DNA of 64,000 bases from Cyrtodaria siliqua (GCA_037043455.1 JAWPHD010011270.1:1-64000); one strand, 5' to 3'. Positions 10,128-21,584 are shown, counted from the stretch's first letter. The notes: generated by a model not told the origin, from the sequence alone. Numbers and translations are program-made.

Positions 10128-11838
10128 AGCTCTACTGGCCAAGGGCCAGCAGAGCTTATGGGATGGTGTGTTGTCCGTGTTCCGTCGTCCGTCGTCCGTC
10201 GTCTGTTAACTTTTCTTCAAACGACTTCTTCTCAGAAACCGCTTGGCTAATTTTGACCAAACTTCACATGGATGATCCTTAGATGAATGCTTTTTAGATT
10301 TGTTAAAATTAGGTCAGCGCTACATCCAAGATGGCTGCCATTACCATATATGGTCAAAACCTTAAAAAATCTTCTTCTCCAGAACCGCTGGACAGATTTC
10401 AACAGTTTTTCTTTTAAAATGATCGCCCACGCCTAGACTATTAAGTTTGTTCAAATAAAGTCCCTGGTGTCAAAAATGGTCGTGCCCCGGGGGTCCAAAG
10501 TTTGTATATTGAGGTTTTGCATGTTTTTCATATAGACATATAGGAAAAAAAATAAAAAATCTTCTCTGAAACCACAAGGCACAAAGCTCTCATGTATTAC
10601 ATGTAGCATCAGCTTATGATCCTCTACTAAGTTTTACATAGACTTATATAGGATTTTTTTTGCAAAAATCTTCTTCTCGTAAACTACAAGAGCCAGAGGT
10701 TTGATATTTTGCATTTACTATAAACTTATGGTCCTTTACCAAGTTTGTTCAAATGGTGACCCTAGGGTCACATTTGGCCCCGCCCCAAGGGTCACATGTT
10801 TTATATAGACATGTATAGGGAAAAACTTAAAAAATCTTCTTCTCTGAAAACTGCAAGAGCCAGAGGTTTAATATTTTGCATTTGCTATAAGCTTGTGGTC
10901 CTCTACCAAGTTTGTTCAAATGGTGACCCAGGGGTCACATTTGGCCCCACCCCGGGGGTCACAGTTTTACATAGGCTTGTATAGGGAAAATCTGAAAATA
11001 ATCTTCTTCTCTGGAACCACATGGCACAGAGCTCCCATGTATTACATGTAGCAACAACTTATGGTCCTCTACTAAGTTTGTTCAAATGGTGACCCTTGGG
11101 TCAAATTTGTCCCTGCCCCGAGGGTCACAGTTTTACATAGACTTATAAAGGATTTTTTTTTTAAAAATCTTCTTATCGGAAACTGCAAGAGCCAGAGGTT
11201 TGAAATTTTACATTTATTATAAGCTTATGGTCCTTTACCAAGTTTGTTCAAATGGTGACCCTGGGGTCACATTTGGCCCCGCCCCAAGGGTCACATGTTT
11301 TACATAGACATGTATAGGGAAAAACTTAAAAAAACTTCTTCTCTGAAAATGCAAGAGCCAGAGGTTTAATATTTTGCTGTTGCTATAAGTTTATGGTCCT
11401 TTACCAATTTTGTTCAAATGGTGACCCTGGGGTCTCATCTGGCCCCGCCCCGGGGTCACAGTTTTACATCAATGCTTGTTTTAATTTTTTTTTATTTCTT
11501 TATTTCTTTATTTTTTTTTTATATATATATTTTTTAATTTTCTTTTTTTTTCTTTTTCTTTTCCTTTTTTTCAATTTTTTTTTTTTTTTTTTTTTTTCAA
11601 TTTTGATATTATTTTTTTTGTATTAATTTTTTTTAGTGTTTTTTTTTTCAATTTTATTATCTCTACTGGCCAACTTGGAAAACCAGCCAGATCGGACCAG
11701 TAATGGCGGAGTTATGGCTCTTGATATAGTTAAAAATGCTATATTTTGCCTCTTTAAGACGATAGTCACTTGCTTCATTGATGTCATAATAGCCATATTA
11801 GCCAGTAGAGCGTCCACAGGCCCTCTTGGGCCTCTTGT
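10128..11838 (-). mobile_element. Pearl/HINE-like element, GGCC-hairpin subfamily
   Basis: The hairpin AGCTCTACTGGCC / GGCCAGCAGAGCT is followed by a CGTC-rich microsatellite and about five units of roughly 166 bp (CAAGAGCCAGAGGTTT, then GGTCACATTTGGCCCC). A T-rich low-complexity run (11475-11655) comes next, then the end GCCAGTAGAGCGTCCACAGG with the GGCCCTCTTGGGCC hairpin and TCTTGT. The core satellite differs wholly from the neighbouring element although the ends are related. Confidence 0.75.
11475..11655. repeat. T-rich low-complexity tract
   Basis: About 180 bp of nearly pure T with scattered A and C, inside the pearl-like element. Open frames across it encode only Phe/Leu/Ile runs and are not genes. 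Confidence 0.8.
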
Positions 11839-12563
11839 TTAAATTGTTTTTGTTTTTTTGTTATAACCAGCCAGATCGGACCCGTAACAGCAGAGTTATG
11901 GCCCTTGATTTATTTAAAAATGCTATATTTTGCCTTGTTAAGATGATAGGCCTTCATTTTTCTTCTTCATTTTCAAACTTTACCAGATTGTTAATATCAA
12001 TATAAGCTCTGACAAATTTGAAAAACAGCCAGATTAGACCATTTACACAGGATTTTCTAAAATGTGCTATATTTTGGTCTCATTAAGACGAAAGAGCCTT
12101 CATTTGGGCCGATTTCAGTGAAACATTTCAGGGATGATCAGTACCAAGCCTAGTTGTACATATCGTCACCGAGTTCCGGTTGAATGATTTTGGCCGAGTT
12201 ACGTCCCTTCAAAGGTTTTAATATACAAACTTTGTCCAGACTAGTTCTCCTGAACCCCTGGCTGGAATTAAACGAAACCTTTTAGGGATGATCAGTTCAA
12301 GGTCTAGTTGTGCAAATCATTGCCGTGTTCCGGTTGAATGATTTTTTGCAGAGTTGTAGCCCTTTAAAGGTTTTAATACACAATTATTGTCCGAACTAGT
12401 TCTCCTGAACCTCTGGCTGGATTTCAGCAAAGCTTGGCAGGGATGATCAGTACCAAGACTAGTTGCGTATATCATCGCCAAGTTTCGGTGGAATGATATT
12501 ATACATAAACTTTATGATTAGCCAGTAGAGCGTCCACAGCACAGGCCCTCTTGGGCCTCTTGT
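11839..12563 (-). mobile_element. Pearl-like element, truncated
   Basis: Contains core units with AACCAGCCAGATCGGACC, CTCCTGAACCYCTGGCTGG and GGGATGATCAGTACCAAG. It ends with GCCAGTAGAGCGTCCACAG, then the GGCCC hairpin and TCTTGT. No hairpin or microsatellite is present at its left boundary, which is the end of the preceding element. Confidence 0.65.
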
Positions 12564-12879
12564 TTTAAAGATGATCTATCATGAATTATCGAAAATTAAT
12601 CAAAATTATACTAAGATGAGAGTGTAAAATAAAGCCTAAGGCCTAGCACCAATTCATCATTGCGTTTATATGCCCAGAATGGTAAAAAATGGTCTACTAC
12701 ACTAAGTTTTGATCATACTGAATAAACAGGAATAGAGGAAAATAATACAGGTATATATGTCACTTTCTCGAAACTGTTAACCAGTAGAACCACCTTGCGA
12801 TGTCGTCATCTTAATATTTTTGTAACTTAACAAGAACTTTAATTTATTTATATAAATTATATTTAATTTCAGGTTCACT

Positions 12880-13520
12880 CAATGTACTCCAGTGACAGAT
12901 AGATATTCCAGCAACATCGAGTCATACTACATGTATATTCCCAATGCTGAAACCTATACAATATTCCAACCACTTGAACATTGAGAGACTGAAAATATTC
13001 CAATTGAAAATAGGACAAGAGATAGTTCAACCACATACAGACACGAGCCTTTCCAACTACATAGAAATACGAGACCTTCCAATGGCATAAAGACGTGAAA
13101 TATTTCAACAGCATAAAATTGTAACATATGTCAGCCACATAAGAGATATATCAACCAATAGAGACCTGATAGACTTCAACCAAAAGGAGATCTAAGATAT
13201 TTCAACCACTTTAAGATACTTCAACAACATACTGAATGACCTGAGATATTTCTACCATGCAGAGACCAAAAAATAAAATGTTCTAACCGCATGATGACAA
13301 TATATATTTCAACCACAGATGCTTCAGATTCAGATATTTTAACCACATAGATCTAAGATATTTCAACCACATGGATACAAAACATATTACAACAGATATA
13401 GGCCTGAGATATTTCACCCCATGGAGATGTAAAATAATCCAACAGCAGGGCCTTGAGATGTTCCAAACACATAGAGGCTGGAGGTTTTTCAACCAAGTTA
13501 CAGACATGAGATACTGAGGA
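12880..13520. repeat. Degenerate tandem repeat (TTTCAACCACAT type)
   Basis: The words GATATTTCAACCAC, ACATAGAGAC and CCTGAGATATTTC recur every 30-45 bp. Overlapping minus-strand open frames here are by-products of the repeat. Confidence 0.6.
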
Positions 13521-14387
13521 AAAAGACGCAGCTTTCGCATATTTCATAAGTTGTATTATAGCCATGTATGAGCACATAAACAATGGAATGAAAAACAGAT
13601 AAAACCAAGTGCACCGTCAAACATTAATGGTACGGTTCAGCTGAAAGCAGCATAAATCAATCAAAAATCAAAACCAGTGTGAACTAAGATAATTATTATG
13701 TGTTTCAAGTGATCTTCTTAGCTGAATTGCCAAAGTTTATGCGTTGTAATGATTAATCAGTTGTAACTCACTGATCATCTGTTACTTAGACATCCGATTA
13801 TGGTGATTGATTATGGAAGTCTGCAAGCGGTCGTTGTTAAAATGTAAAAATGCACTTTAATTAATGTTAAGAAACATGATTATCCAGGAGACAATCTGTC
13901 TTACCAGCTTTGTTACAATTAGATGTTTGATCAGTTTTACAATCAGCAAAATTGACTCGCATGTTATGGAGATTAACTGCGATGATAATGTAGAAATGGG
14001 CAAATTTTGACTAGTAATATATATGATTAATTCAGTGAACTCTTTTCGCTTTTTACACAATTTGCTTTTCGCACAATTTGATAAGAAGGTTGATATAGAT
14101 TGTGTTGCATATCATATTCAGTGCGATTTTTCCTAGACCACACTTGAGTTTACCCTTTTAAGAGTTTGCTTCAATAAGATCGAGGATAATTTTGACAGTG
14201 AGTGAAATCAAAGAATGTGCCAACAACATTAACAGTATTGACTTATGTTGTAAGTGAAACCAAAATCATTTGAGTAAAACAATCATATTTTTAGCATATT
14301 CTAGTGTTTAATATGTATCAAAAATGAGAGATAGGGTCCTATAGAAACCTTAGCGTCCGAACGCAATGGCATCATAGGTCCGCACTG
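13521..14387. other. Unassigned stretch
   Basis: AT-rich. A possible splice-bounded open segment (TTTTCCTAG before 14136, GTGAGT at 14210) was seen but encodes nothing recognisable. Confidence 0.25.
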
Positions 14388-14740
14388 TACTTGATAATAC
14401 AAAGAAAGAGACAAAAACCAAGAGAAAGAGTGGTGAAGACAGGGTTACCGACTTGGAACGGTCAGTAGGCAATCAGGTCTACTGGTTAGCTTGAATCGAT
14501 TTTATATGCGCACAATCCTCGCTATTATCCTGTCCTCAGCGCCCAAATAGACAAGATGGTGTAAACAAAACTACATCCCATCGAAAGGAATTCTCTAACA
14601 ATAAAGTTCTCATCCGGAGAAACTAACTAAAGAAACACATACAAAATAATCAGAATCGTAATGAACAACCATAGTAGTTGTAGCTAAAGAGAAAACCAAT
14701 CTCTCTACCACCAGAAAACCCGAGGGACGAAAGATCATGC
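14388..14740 (-). repeat. Dispersed repeat family C, long subtype
   Basis: Contains TACCGACTTGGAACGGTCAG, ACTACATCCCATCGAAAGG and AGAGAAAACCAATCT. A similar long copy is at 58020-58380. Shorter copies are at 26043-26347, 39950-40235, 45775-45955, 45960-46200, 53625-53810 and 54895-55060. Confidence 0.6.
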
Positions 14741-14889
14741 ACCCTCAAGGCACATTCAATTTTGCATGAATTATTGTGTTGGAAATGAAATGATTACTTA
14801 TATCATATGATGTTATACATTTTGCATCAATGTCGTATATTTAATACGCCCAATATACTAAGATTTCTACCGAAATGGTTATAATTTTT

Positions 14890-16494
14890 AGCTCTACTGA
14901 CCAAAGGCCAGCAGAGATTTGGTTATAATTTTTAGCTCTACTGACCGATGGCCAGCAGAGATTATGGGATAGCGAGTTGTCTTTCGTCCATTAACTTTTG
15001 TCTTGTTTACACGATAGGGACTTCATTATTACTCGGATGTTTACGAAACTCTGCCAGTGTCTATATCAATAAAAGCTTGGATTTGTTCATATTAAGCCTT
15101 ATTTACATTCTAGCGCCTTCATTTTGTATTTGATCTTTATGAAACTTTGTCGATGTTTTTATATCAATGGAAGCTCAGCCAGATCGGATCAGTAACACCA
15201 GAGTTATGGCCCTTGTTTTGCTAAAAAGTGCCAAATTAAGTCTTGTTTACACTCTGGTACCTGCATTTTGTATTTGACCTTTACAAAACTTTGCCAGTGT
15301 ATTTATATCAATGAAAGCTCAGATCTGTTCGAAAACCAGCCAGATCAGATTTGTAGCACCAGAGTTGTGGCCCTTGTTTTGTTGAAAAGTGATTTTCTGC
15401 CTAGTTAACACTCTAGCACTTTCATTTATTATTTGATCTGTACCAAACTAACACAGCTCGTTAATATCAACAAAAGATCAGACAAGCTTAAAAACCAGCC
15501 AGATCGGACCATATACACTGGAGTTTTGGCCCTTGTTTTTGCTAAAAAAATGCCAAATTGTGACTTGTGAACACTCGTATCACCTTCTTTTATTATTTGA
15601 TCTTTACCAAATTTGCATAGATCGTTAGTAGCAATGAAATCTGTAAGTGAAACACAAAGATGCTCGTGTATATATAAATGCAAAAAAGCAATAGCCTAGA
15701 AAGCCTCAAAGAAGGTACACATCAAAATCGGATCAGTTACACCAGAGTTATGCCCCTTGATTTAGTTAAACATGCTGTATTTTGCAACATTAAGAAGATA
15801 GGTCCTTCGTTTTGCTAAATTTTAATGAACTGCATGGATGATCAGTACCAAATATGGTCATGCATATCGTCCACGCATTCCGGTTGAATGTTTTTTGACA
15901 GGGGTAAAACACAATTTGTCCGGACCATATTTCATGAACCCCTGACCGAAAATCAACAAAACTTTGCAGAGGTGATCAGTACCAAGCCTACTTATGCATG
16001 TCATAGCTGTATTTTTGTTGAAAGATTTTTGGCCCTTTAAAGGCTTTAATACACACATATTGTCCGGACTAGTTCTCCTGATCCCCAGTTTGGATATCAG
16101 TGGAACTTTGCAGGGATAAACAGTACCTGACCTAGTTGTGCATGCCGTTGCCGTGTTCCGCTTGAATGATTTTTTGCGGAGTTATGGCGCTTTAAAGGTT
16201 TGAATACACTAACATTGTACATGCTAGTTCTCCTGAATGCTGGACTGGAATTTAACGAAACTTGGCAGTGATGAGCAGTAGCAAGCCTAGTTGCACATAT
16301 CATCACCATGTTTTTGTTGAATGATTTTTGACAATTATTGCCCCTTATACACAAACTTTGTCCAGACTAGTCTTCCCAAACTCCTGACTGGATTTCAGTG
16401 AACTTGGCAAGTATGATCAGTATCAAGCCTAGTTGCGCATATCACATACTCAACAGAGCCAGTCGAGCGATACAGGCCCTCTCGGGCCTCTTGT
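14890..16494 (-). mobile_element. Pearl/HINE-like element with a duplicated terminal hairpin
   Basis: The hairpin AGCTCTACTGACC / GGCCAGCAGAG occurs twice, at 14890 and 14934. The body has tandem units with AACCAGCCAGATCGGA and GGCCCTTGTTTTG, then a second unit type with GATGATCAGTACCAAG and GTCCGGACTAGTTCTCCTGA. The end is GCCAGTCGAGCGATACAGG with a GGCCC hairpin and CTTGT. The microsatellite is nearly absent (only TTTCGTCC). Confidence 0.7.
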
Positions 16495-16535
16495 TTGTAG
16501 ATCTGTTTCGACAACACGTTTTTATGCGCCCGTTT

Positions 16536-16735
16536 GAAAAAGAGTACATGGTATGGGGTTATTTAAGGTCTTTATCATGACACCGCATATGCAGACTTGG
16601 AAACGTGGTTCTATCTTGCCATTCACCATATTTTATCTTGATGTAGATGGAGGATGAGCCTTGCACGTTCATTCCTTTTAGGCGACATATAACCTTTCAT
16701 GTGTTGGTGCGTCTTAAACCCAATTCAATTCGTCC
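16536..16735 (+). repeat. Dispersed repeat family D, third copy
   Basis: Shares GGAGGATGAGCCTTGCACG, AACCTTTCATGTGTTGGTGC and GGAAACGTGG with 3785-4010. Confidence 0.55.
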
Positions 16736-16739
16736 GACA

Positions 16740-17260
16740 ATAAGCATGCTGCATGATAACTTTGAAACCATAACGCTCATGAATTTTCATAGGTACATTG
16801 CCCTTGAGGAGAGGAAACATGTTATTATCTACGCTTGGTAGGACAAGTGTCAAGATTGCCATCCCTTATATGGAAATACATATTGTGTGATAACTTTAAA
16901 ACCATGACACCCACATTCATGAAACGTTAATAGATAAATTGTCCCTTGGCGAGCATAGAAACCTTTTGTTTTTGGGTTAAAAGGTTGCAATGATCTTAAT
17001 AAAATATGCATTCTGCGAGATAACTCTGAAAGCACAACACCATATAAAACTTTGTTGGTATATTGCCCTTTAAGATAGGTGGAAGCCTGTTGCTTTTGGG
17101 ATCAGTTGATCATCAAGGTCACATTAACCTGACAATGACCCAGTTCTGAGAAACACTCCTTCCACTGTAATTTGTCACTGTTAGATATACAATCATGGAA
17201 CTTTACGGAAATAGTACCCCTATTAAAACAATGACTTCTATTCATGTTTGGGCTAGAAGG
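16740..17260. repeat. Degenerate tandem repeat of about 130 bp
   Basis: GATAACTTTGAAACCAT, ATTGCCCTTGAGGA and GAAACCTTTTG-like words recur in about four diverged units. No gene is seen. Confidence 0.45.
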
Positions 17261-17344
17261 TCAACGTTTAGGGCATTTGACATTGCCTTGATCAATGCAT
17301 CATAGTGTAAGGATATAAAATGAATGAAAACGAATGAAATATTT

Positions 17345-17520
17345 TTCTGAAACAATGTAGTTTGTTTGTGTGGTGTTTTACGTCCTTTTCAATACACGCA
17401 ATGTTATATATGACTTTTTTGTGGTGGAGGCAGACCACCCATACTTTTCCTGGGTAGAACCAGTACTTTACACCTCCCGCCATCCGTAACAATCGACACT
17501 TCCTCACTTAAAGTCGAGCT
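17345..17520 (-). repeat. SINE family B, 3' half
   Basis: GTGGTGTTTTACGTCCTTTT, CTTTTCCTGGGTAGAACCAG and CCGTAACAATCGACACTTCC match the fuller copy at 18222-18482. The tRNA-like head is missing. Confidence 0.65.
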
Positions 17521-17789
17521 CAATGGTATGTAGGAAAACAGGCCATGGGAAAAAACAGTGCAGTATCAATAACTGTCAGGCTATGCACGAGTCACATTAC
17601 TATGTAAAGGACTAATCGCAAGGCAACACATCATTCTCAAATCTGAATCTGAGATGCTAAGTTAAAATCAGATCTGAGTTAAAATATTCAATCTTAAACA
17701 AACTGGTTTTTTTTTTTTTGGTTTGATATTTTGACTAATACTTACTTGGAAGATTTTTTTCTTTTTCATTTCCTTAAAAAATATTTAGA

Positions 17790-17925
17790 GAAATTTCCCA
17801 GTCAGAAAATGGGAGAATTTTCCCAAAACATTTTGGGAAAATTTTCCCGATAACATTTGGGAAAATTTTCCCAAAAAGAATTTGGGAGAATTTTCCCATT
17901 TTATTTTGGGAAAGTTTTTATTTCA
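17790..17925. repeat. Palindromic GGGAAAATTTTCCC tandem array
   Basis: Four to five copies of the self-complementary word GGGARAATTTTCCC are separated by about 18 bp. Related but looser copies are at 1-330 and 21150-21400. Confidence 0.7.
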
Positions 17926-18221
17926 TTAAATTAATATGAATTTTAGGCACTGCCTAAGACCGAGCAGAGCTCTTAAAATTAATACCCACATGATACATGT
18001 AAAATTTAACTTGTAAACCAAATATTTTACTCTTAATAATTATGCTATATTGTTGTGATAAAATACTAACATATCTTATGTTTCTTGTCAATCAACATAT
18101 GAGTAAATTAATTGACTATTCATAATTTCGATCATCAAAATCAGCTGACCAAGCAATGGCCTAGGCATTTGACACACCTCTAAATTGTGGTAGGTGGTAA
18201 ACTCAAACTCGATCTTTATCA

Positions 18222-18482
18222 TAGTTTGTTTGTTTGTATGGTGTTTTACGTCATTTTCAACACATGTAAGGTTATATACTAGTATGACGGTTGATTTTTT
18301 TTGTGTTGGAGGCATCCACCCACTTTTCCTGGGTAGAACCAGTACTGTAAACCTCCCGTCATCCGTAAGAATCGACACTTCCTCACTTACAAATCGAGCT
18401 CCCAGTGTAATTCGAACCCGCAGCGATGAGAGGTGAAGGTTGAGAATGCAACCTCGTTAACCATTCGACCACGGAGATGCTT
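18222..18482 (-). repeat. tRNA-derived SINE, family B (near full length)
   Basis: On the minus strand the head CCGTGGTCGAATGGTTAACG (A box) and GCTGCGGGTTCGAATT (B box) is followed by a body ending GACGTAAAACACCATACAAA. Other copies are at 17345-17520, 49139-49205 and 54308-54541. The last ends in a (CAAA)n tail, which fits LINE-assisted retroposition. Confidence 0.75.
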
Positions 18483-19397
18483 CGTCTTTATCATAGATGT
18501 TCAACCAAGTTTATTGTAAAAGTTAAGTTATTTACGGTGTGATTTTTTTTAAAACCAAATTTTGAAAATTATCTTATTTTTACTCTTTCAACTCAAGAGG
18601 CACCTTTCCTGGGTTTATATTGTTTTCCAGAGAGAATTATTTTGTATCAGACATATCTTTTTGGCAGCTACTACAAACAGTGTCATTGAACATTTTCAAT
18701 TCAGTTCTTCTTTCTAGACAAATTTCGCATTTAGAAAAAACATACGACATCTGTTCTATTTCAAAGGCAAGTATAGCACCCATAGCAATGTTGAATTTTT
18801 CATCTTTCTGTAATGGTGCAGCTTCTGGTATGTCATTTATTTGATATGTTTTGATAATATACCTTTTTTTCCCGTTTATTTCTCATTTCCCTTTTCTTTG
18901 ATTTTAACTGTGTTTCGTTTTCAAGAGGTTTTGATTCCTAGTTTCCTACATAAAGATTGGATGTCATCGGTTATATTAGAGTTGGAATTTGAGCCCTTAT
19001 TTGGTTCAGAATATGGTGTAATAATATAATTTTCTGAATTATGTTTGCTCTTGTTGCCATGCGTGTTTTCGGTGGGTGATATTCGCTTTTTACTTTTACT
19101 ACTATCGGCGTCATTAGAACTTGAAACTGTTTATTGTTCAAAAGTAAGTCAATGGTTGTACATGACAATTCTCCTTCATTGGTTGAAAAAGAATACATGT
19201 GATATTGCTCAGCACCAAACTCATGTTACATTGATGTTGTAGCCTAAAATGGTAGACACAGTTTCAATCTCACAAGCTGTGGCCCACCCTTGACCATTTA
19301 TCATTTCCCTCTCGTATTAAAGTTTGGTCATGTCAGGACTGTGGTAAATTTGGACTAACTCCTCCATGCCAACCCTGTTATCAGCAATATTATAAAA
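18483..19397. other. Unassigned stretch
   Basis: Several short open frames occur, none with convincing coding character. A GT-rich donor-like site near 18827 follows an open segment, but no family is recognisable. Confidence 0.25.
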
Positions 19398-19757
19398 TTA
19401 TTGCCTTTTAGTGAGGTCGATATGTGTATATATTACATATTTGTCTGTGATTTGTATAGGAAATACTGGGAATAGAAAAGCTATATCTACTCGTTTGCCC
19501 AGTGGGAGATATTTCCCAGTATGGAAAATTGTTCGGCCTTTTGCGTCAGTGGCGGGAATGCCAAATGACGTTCCGATTGTTTTACGGAAGTCGTCGTCAG
19601 ATTCCGCCACTAGGAAATAACGATTACGGAAATTAACGAAGAGTTCCGGTTCCACTTGTTTTGTTTGTATGACGTAACGTCGTCTTGGATGACGTAACGT
19701 CATCTTGGCGTTCTGGTGTAAAAAGGCATTAATCATTAGAAATATTAATAAAATCAT
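19398..19757 (-). CDS. Unrecognised 119-codon open frame
   Basis: This is the longest minus-strand open frame of this part of the window. It is fairly balanced in composition and GC-richer than its surroundings, with charged segments and FRNRYFLVAESDDDFRK. I recognise no family. The start and stop lie in AT-rich DNA, no splice sites or polyadenylation signal stand out, and the opposite strand is also partly open. The DNA includes repeated TGACGTAACGTC words. It may be an exon, a fragment of an old element, or chance. Absence of related copies elsewhere in the window is the only argument that it is not part of a common repeat. Confidence 0.2.
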   Translation of the reverse strand: MILLIFLMINAFLHQNAKMTLRHPRRRYVIQTKQVEPELFVNFRNRYFLVAESDDDFRKTIGTSFGIPATDAKGRTIFHTGKYLPLGKRVDIAFLFPVFPIQITDKYVIYTHIDLTKRQ

Positions 19758-19780
19758 TTTAAATTATGTAATATATATAC

Positions 19781-20183
19781 TCTGTAAAAGAAGTTTTGGA
19801 CCATGGCAGTGTTCGAACCCGTACAATGATTGCTGAACCATGACATTCGACCATAACCCTTATTATCTCAGTTGATAATTCACAATAGTTCAACAATCAA
19901 CAATAATTATCGTTTACAATGAAAGTTTGCGAAAAAATAATAATCTTTTTATTGGTTACTCGAATGTGTCCGTAACTGTTACTTTGTATGGACTTTGCAA
20001 CATTTTTTACAGACCCTTTGTGTGTTCGCGATATTTTTTTTTAATCAAATCTTTAATGTTTCTAGTACCAAATTAACCGGGTAGGGTAGACCTTGGTTAC
20101 TAAAAAAAGATACTTAAATTGTGTCCACTAGTTTTATTTTTATATGACTTTATATACCCTGGTCCAAAACTTTTTTTACCGAG
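19781..20183. mobile_element. TA-flanked MITE with a tRNA-like segment
   Basis: The left end CTCTGTAAAAGAAGTTTTGG is inverted at the right end (CCAAAACTTTTTTTACCGAG), and TATA lies outside both. The minus strand of 19805-19865 reads as a tRNA-like head with TGGTCGAATGTC (A-box-like) and GGGTTCGAACAC (B-box-like). There is no transposase frame. TA targets suggest Tc1/mariner ancestry. Confidence 0.65.
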
Positions 20184-20349
20184 TATAGTTTAATAACCAG
20201 TGTTTTTGAGATACTGAAAATATCTCCCTCGGTAGAGAAATAGCCTCTAGATAAGAACTCGTTCTCCGCACTCGTTCTTATATCGGGGCCATTTCTCTAC
20301 CTCGGGAGATATTTCCCGTATCTCAAAAACATTGGTTATTAAACTCTAT
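20180..20349. repeat. Foldback palindrome
   Basis: The left arm runs GTTTAATAACCAGTG, TTTTTGAGATAC, ATATCTCCCTCGGTAGAGAA. The right arm (20267-20349) carries the inverse in order: TTTCTCTACCTCGGGAGATA, GTATCTCAAAAAC, GGTTATTAAAC. The loop is only a few bases, near TCCGC. It starts at the last bases of the adjoining MITE. A further small pair, TATCGACCTGA / TCAGGTCGATA, follows at 20349-20400. Confidence 0.7.
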
Positions 20350-20469
20350 TTATCGACCTGATATCGCCTCGGTCGATATCACTTTTCTCAGGTCGATAAA
20401 TACAACACATATCGACCGAACTTAAAAAGCAACAATTATTTTATTATTAAATCAAATTATTCATGGAAT

Positions 20470-20760
20470 TTTGAAAATTTGAAATTTTGAAATTTTGAAA
20501 TTTTGGAATTTTGAAATTTTGAAATTTTTGGAATTTTTGAAATTTTGAATTTTAAAATTTAAAAAATTTTGAAATTTTGAAAATTTGGAATTTTGAATTT
20601 TTGAAATTTTTAAATATTTTAAATTTTTTAAATTTTTGAATTTTGAAATTTTTGGAATTTTGAAATTTAAATTTTTTGAAATTTTGAATTTTTGAATTTT
20701 TGAATTTTTGAAATTTTGAATTTTGAGATTTTGAATTTTGAATTTTTTTAATTAGTTTAA
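20470..20760. repeat. (GAAATTTT)n-type minisatellite
   Basis: Nearly 290 bp of variants of TTTTGAAATTTTGGAATT. The open frame across it gives only Lys/Phe/Asn/Ser repeats and is not a gene. Confidence 0.85.
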
Positions 20761-21145
20761 TTTTGACAACCAATAACAAATAATAAAACAACTTCTAATG
20801 ATAAGCATTCTTTTAATGAATATCGCTTCATTCGTAACTACTTGTGACGGGATTAGCCGAACTAGTACGAATACTCCAAACTACGAAAAGAGACAATCGT
20901 CCAAGTGAAACAGACTGATCCCCTGATGATTTGAGGAAAAAATCCGAAATTGCCGAACACAATTTCATCAATGGCGGCGCTTCCGGTGCGACACAGTTTT
21001 TTTGCCCAGCCAGGTACGATTTTAACATTTGCACATGTGTTACCATTAGCCTCTGCTCGGTATAAACATAAGGGCATATTTAATTGTCAACACTGCAACA
21101 GAAGATGTTTCCAGGCTTTGAAATGTTGTTTTAGCTATTAAGAAA
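20761..21145. other. Unassigned, locally GC-richer stretch
   Basis: Several overlapping short open frames on both strands (about 20828-21141) occur without splice support or a recognisable family. Confidence 0.25.
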
Positions 21146-21149
21146 TAAC

Positions 21150-21405
21150 TCATTTTCCCATGGGAAAATTTTCCCAAATTACAATATTGGGAAAATATCA
21201 AAGTGCTCTTATCGCTGTAAAACTTCGTCATAGACCCTAAATATGAAAGCCGCATACTATTTTGACATTATATTGAAAGATAAATACTTTTTGTTTTTCC
21301 CATGGGAAAACTGCCCAAATCATTTCCCATGGGAATATATTGTCTATATAAAAGCTTTTCATATGGGAAAATAGGCTTTTCCCATGGGAAAGGTCAACTT
21401 CGCGT
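21150..21405. repeat. CCCATGGGAAAA-motif cluster
   Basis: The self-complementary word TTTCCCATGGGAAA and the looser GGGAAAATTTTCCC recur about seven times. Related to the arrays at 1-330 and 17790-17925. Confidence 0.6.
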
Positions 21406-21584
21406 CAAATTTCTCGGAAAAATTAAAGTGTCAACAATGAAATAGAATATAATTTTACTATCATTTGATATGTGCTTTCATATGATATAGTCGAAAGTGC
21501 CCTAGCTCATTCGGAATTACTTGCTGTTTTTGCCAAAAACCGGCGCGGCAAAAAAAAAACGGCGGCTGTTTAAATCAAACTACC

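Noticed and set aside
11393..11842. Open frames with long Phe/Leu/Ile runs
   Set aside because: Produced by the T-rich low-complexity tract inside a pearl-like element.
14136..14209. Possible exon upstream of the three-finger gene
   Set aside because: Open and splice-bounded with a phase-1 exit, but neither a signal peptide nor a Cys pattern; indistinguishable from chance.
20552..20791. 79-codon Lys/Phe/Asn-rich frame
   Set aside because: Translation of the (GAAATTTT)n minisatellite.
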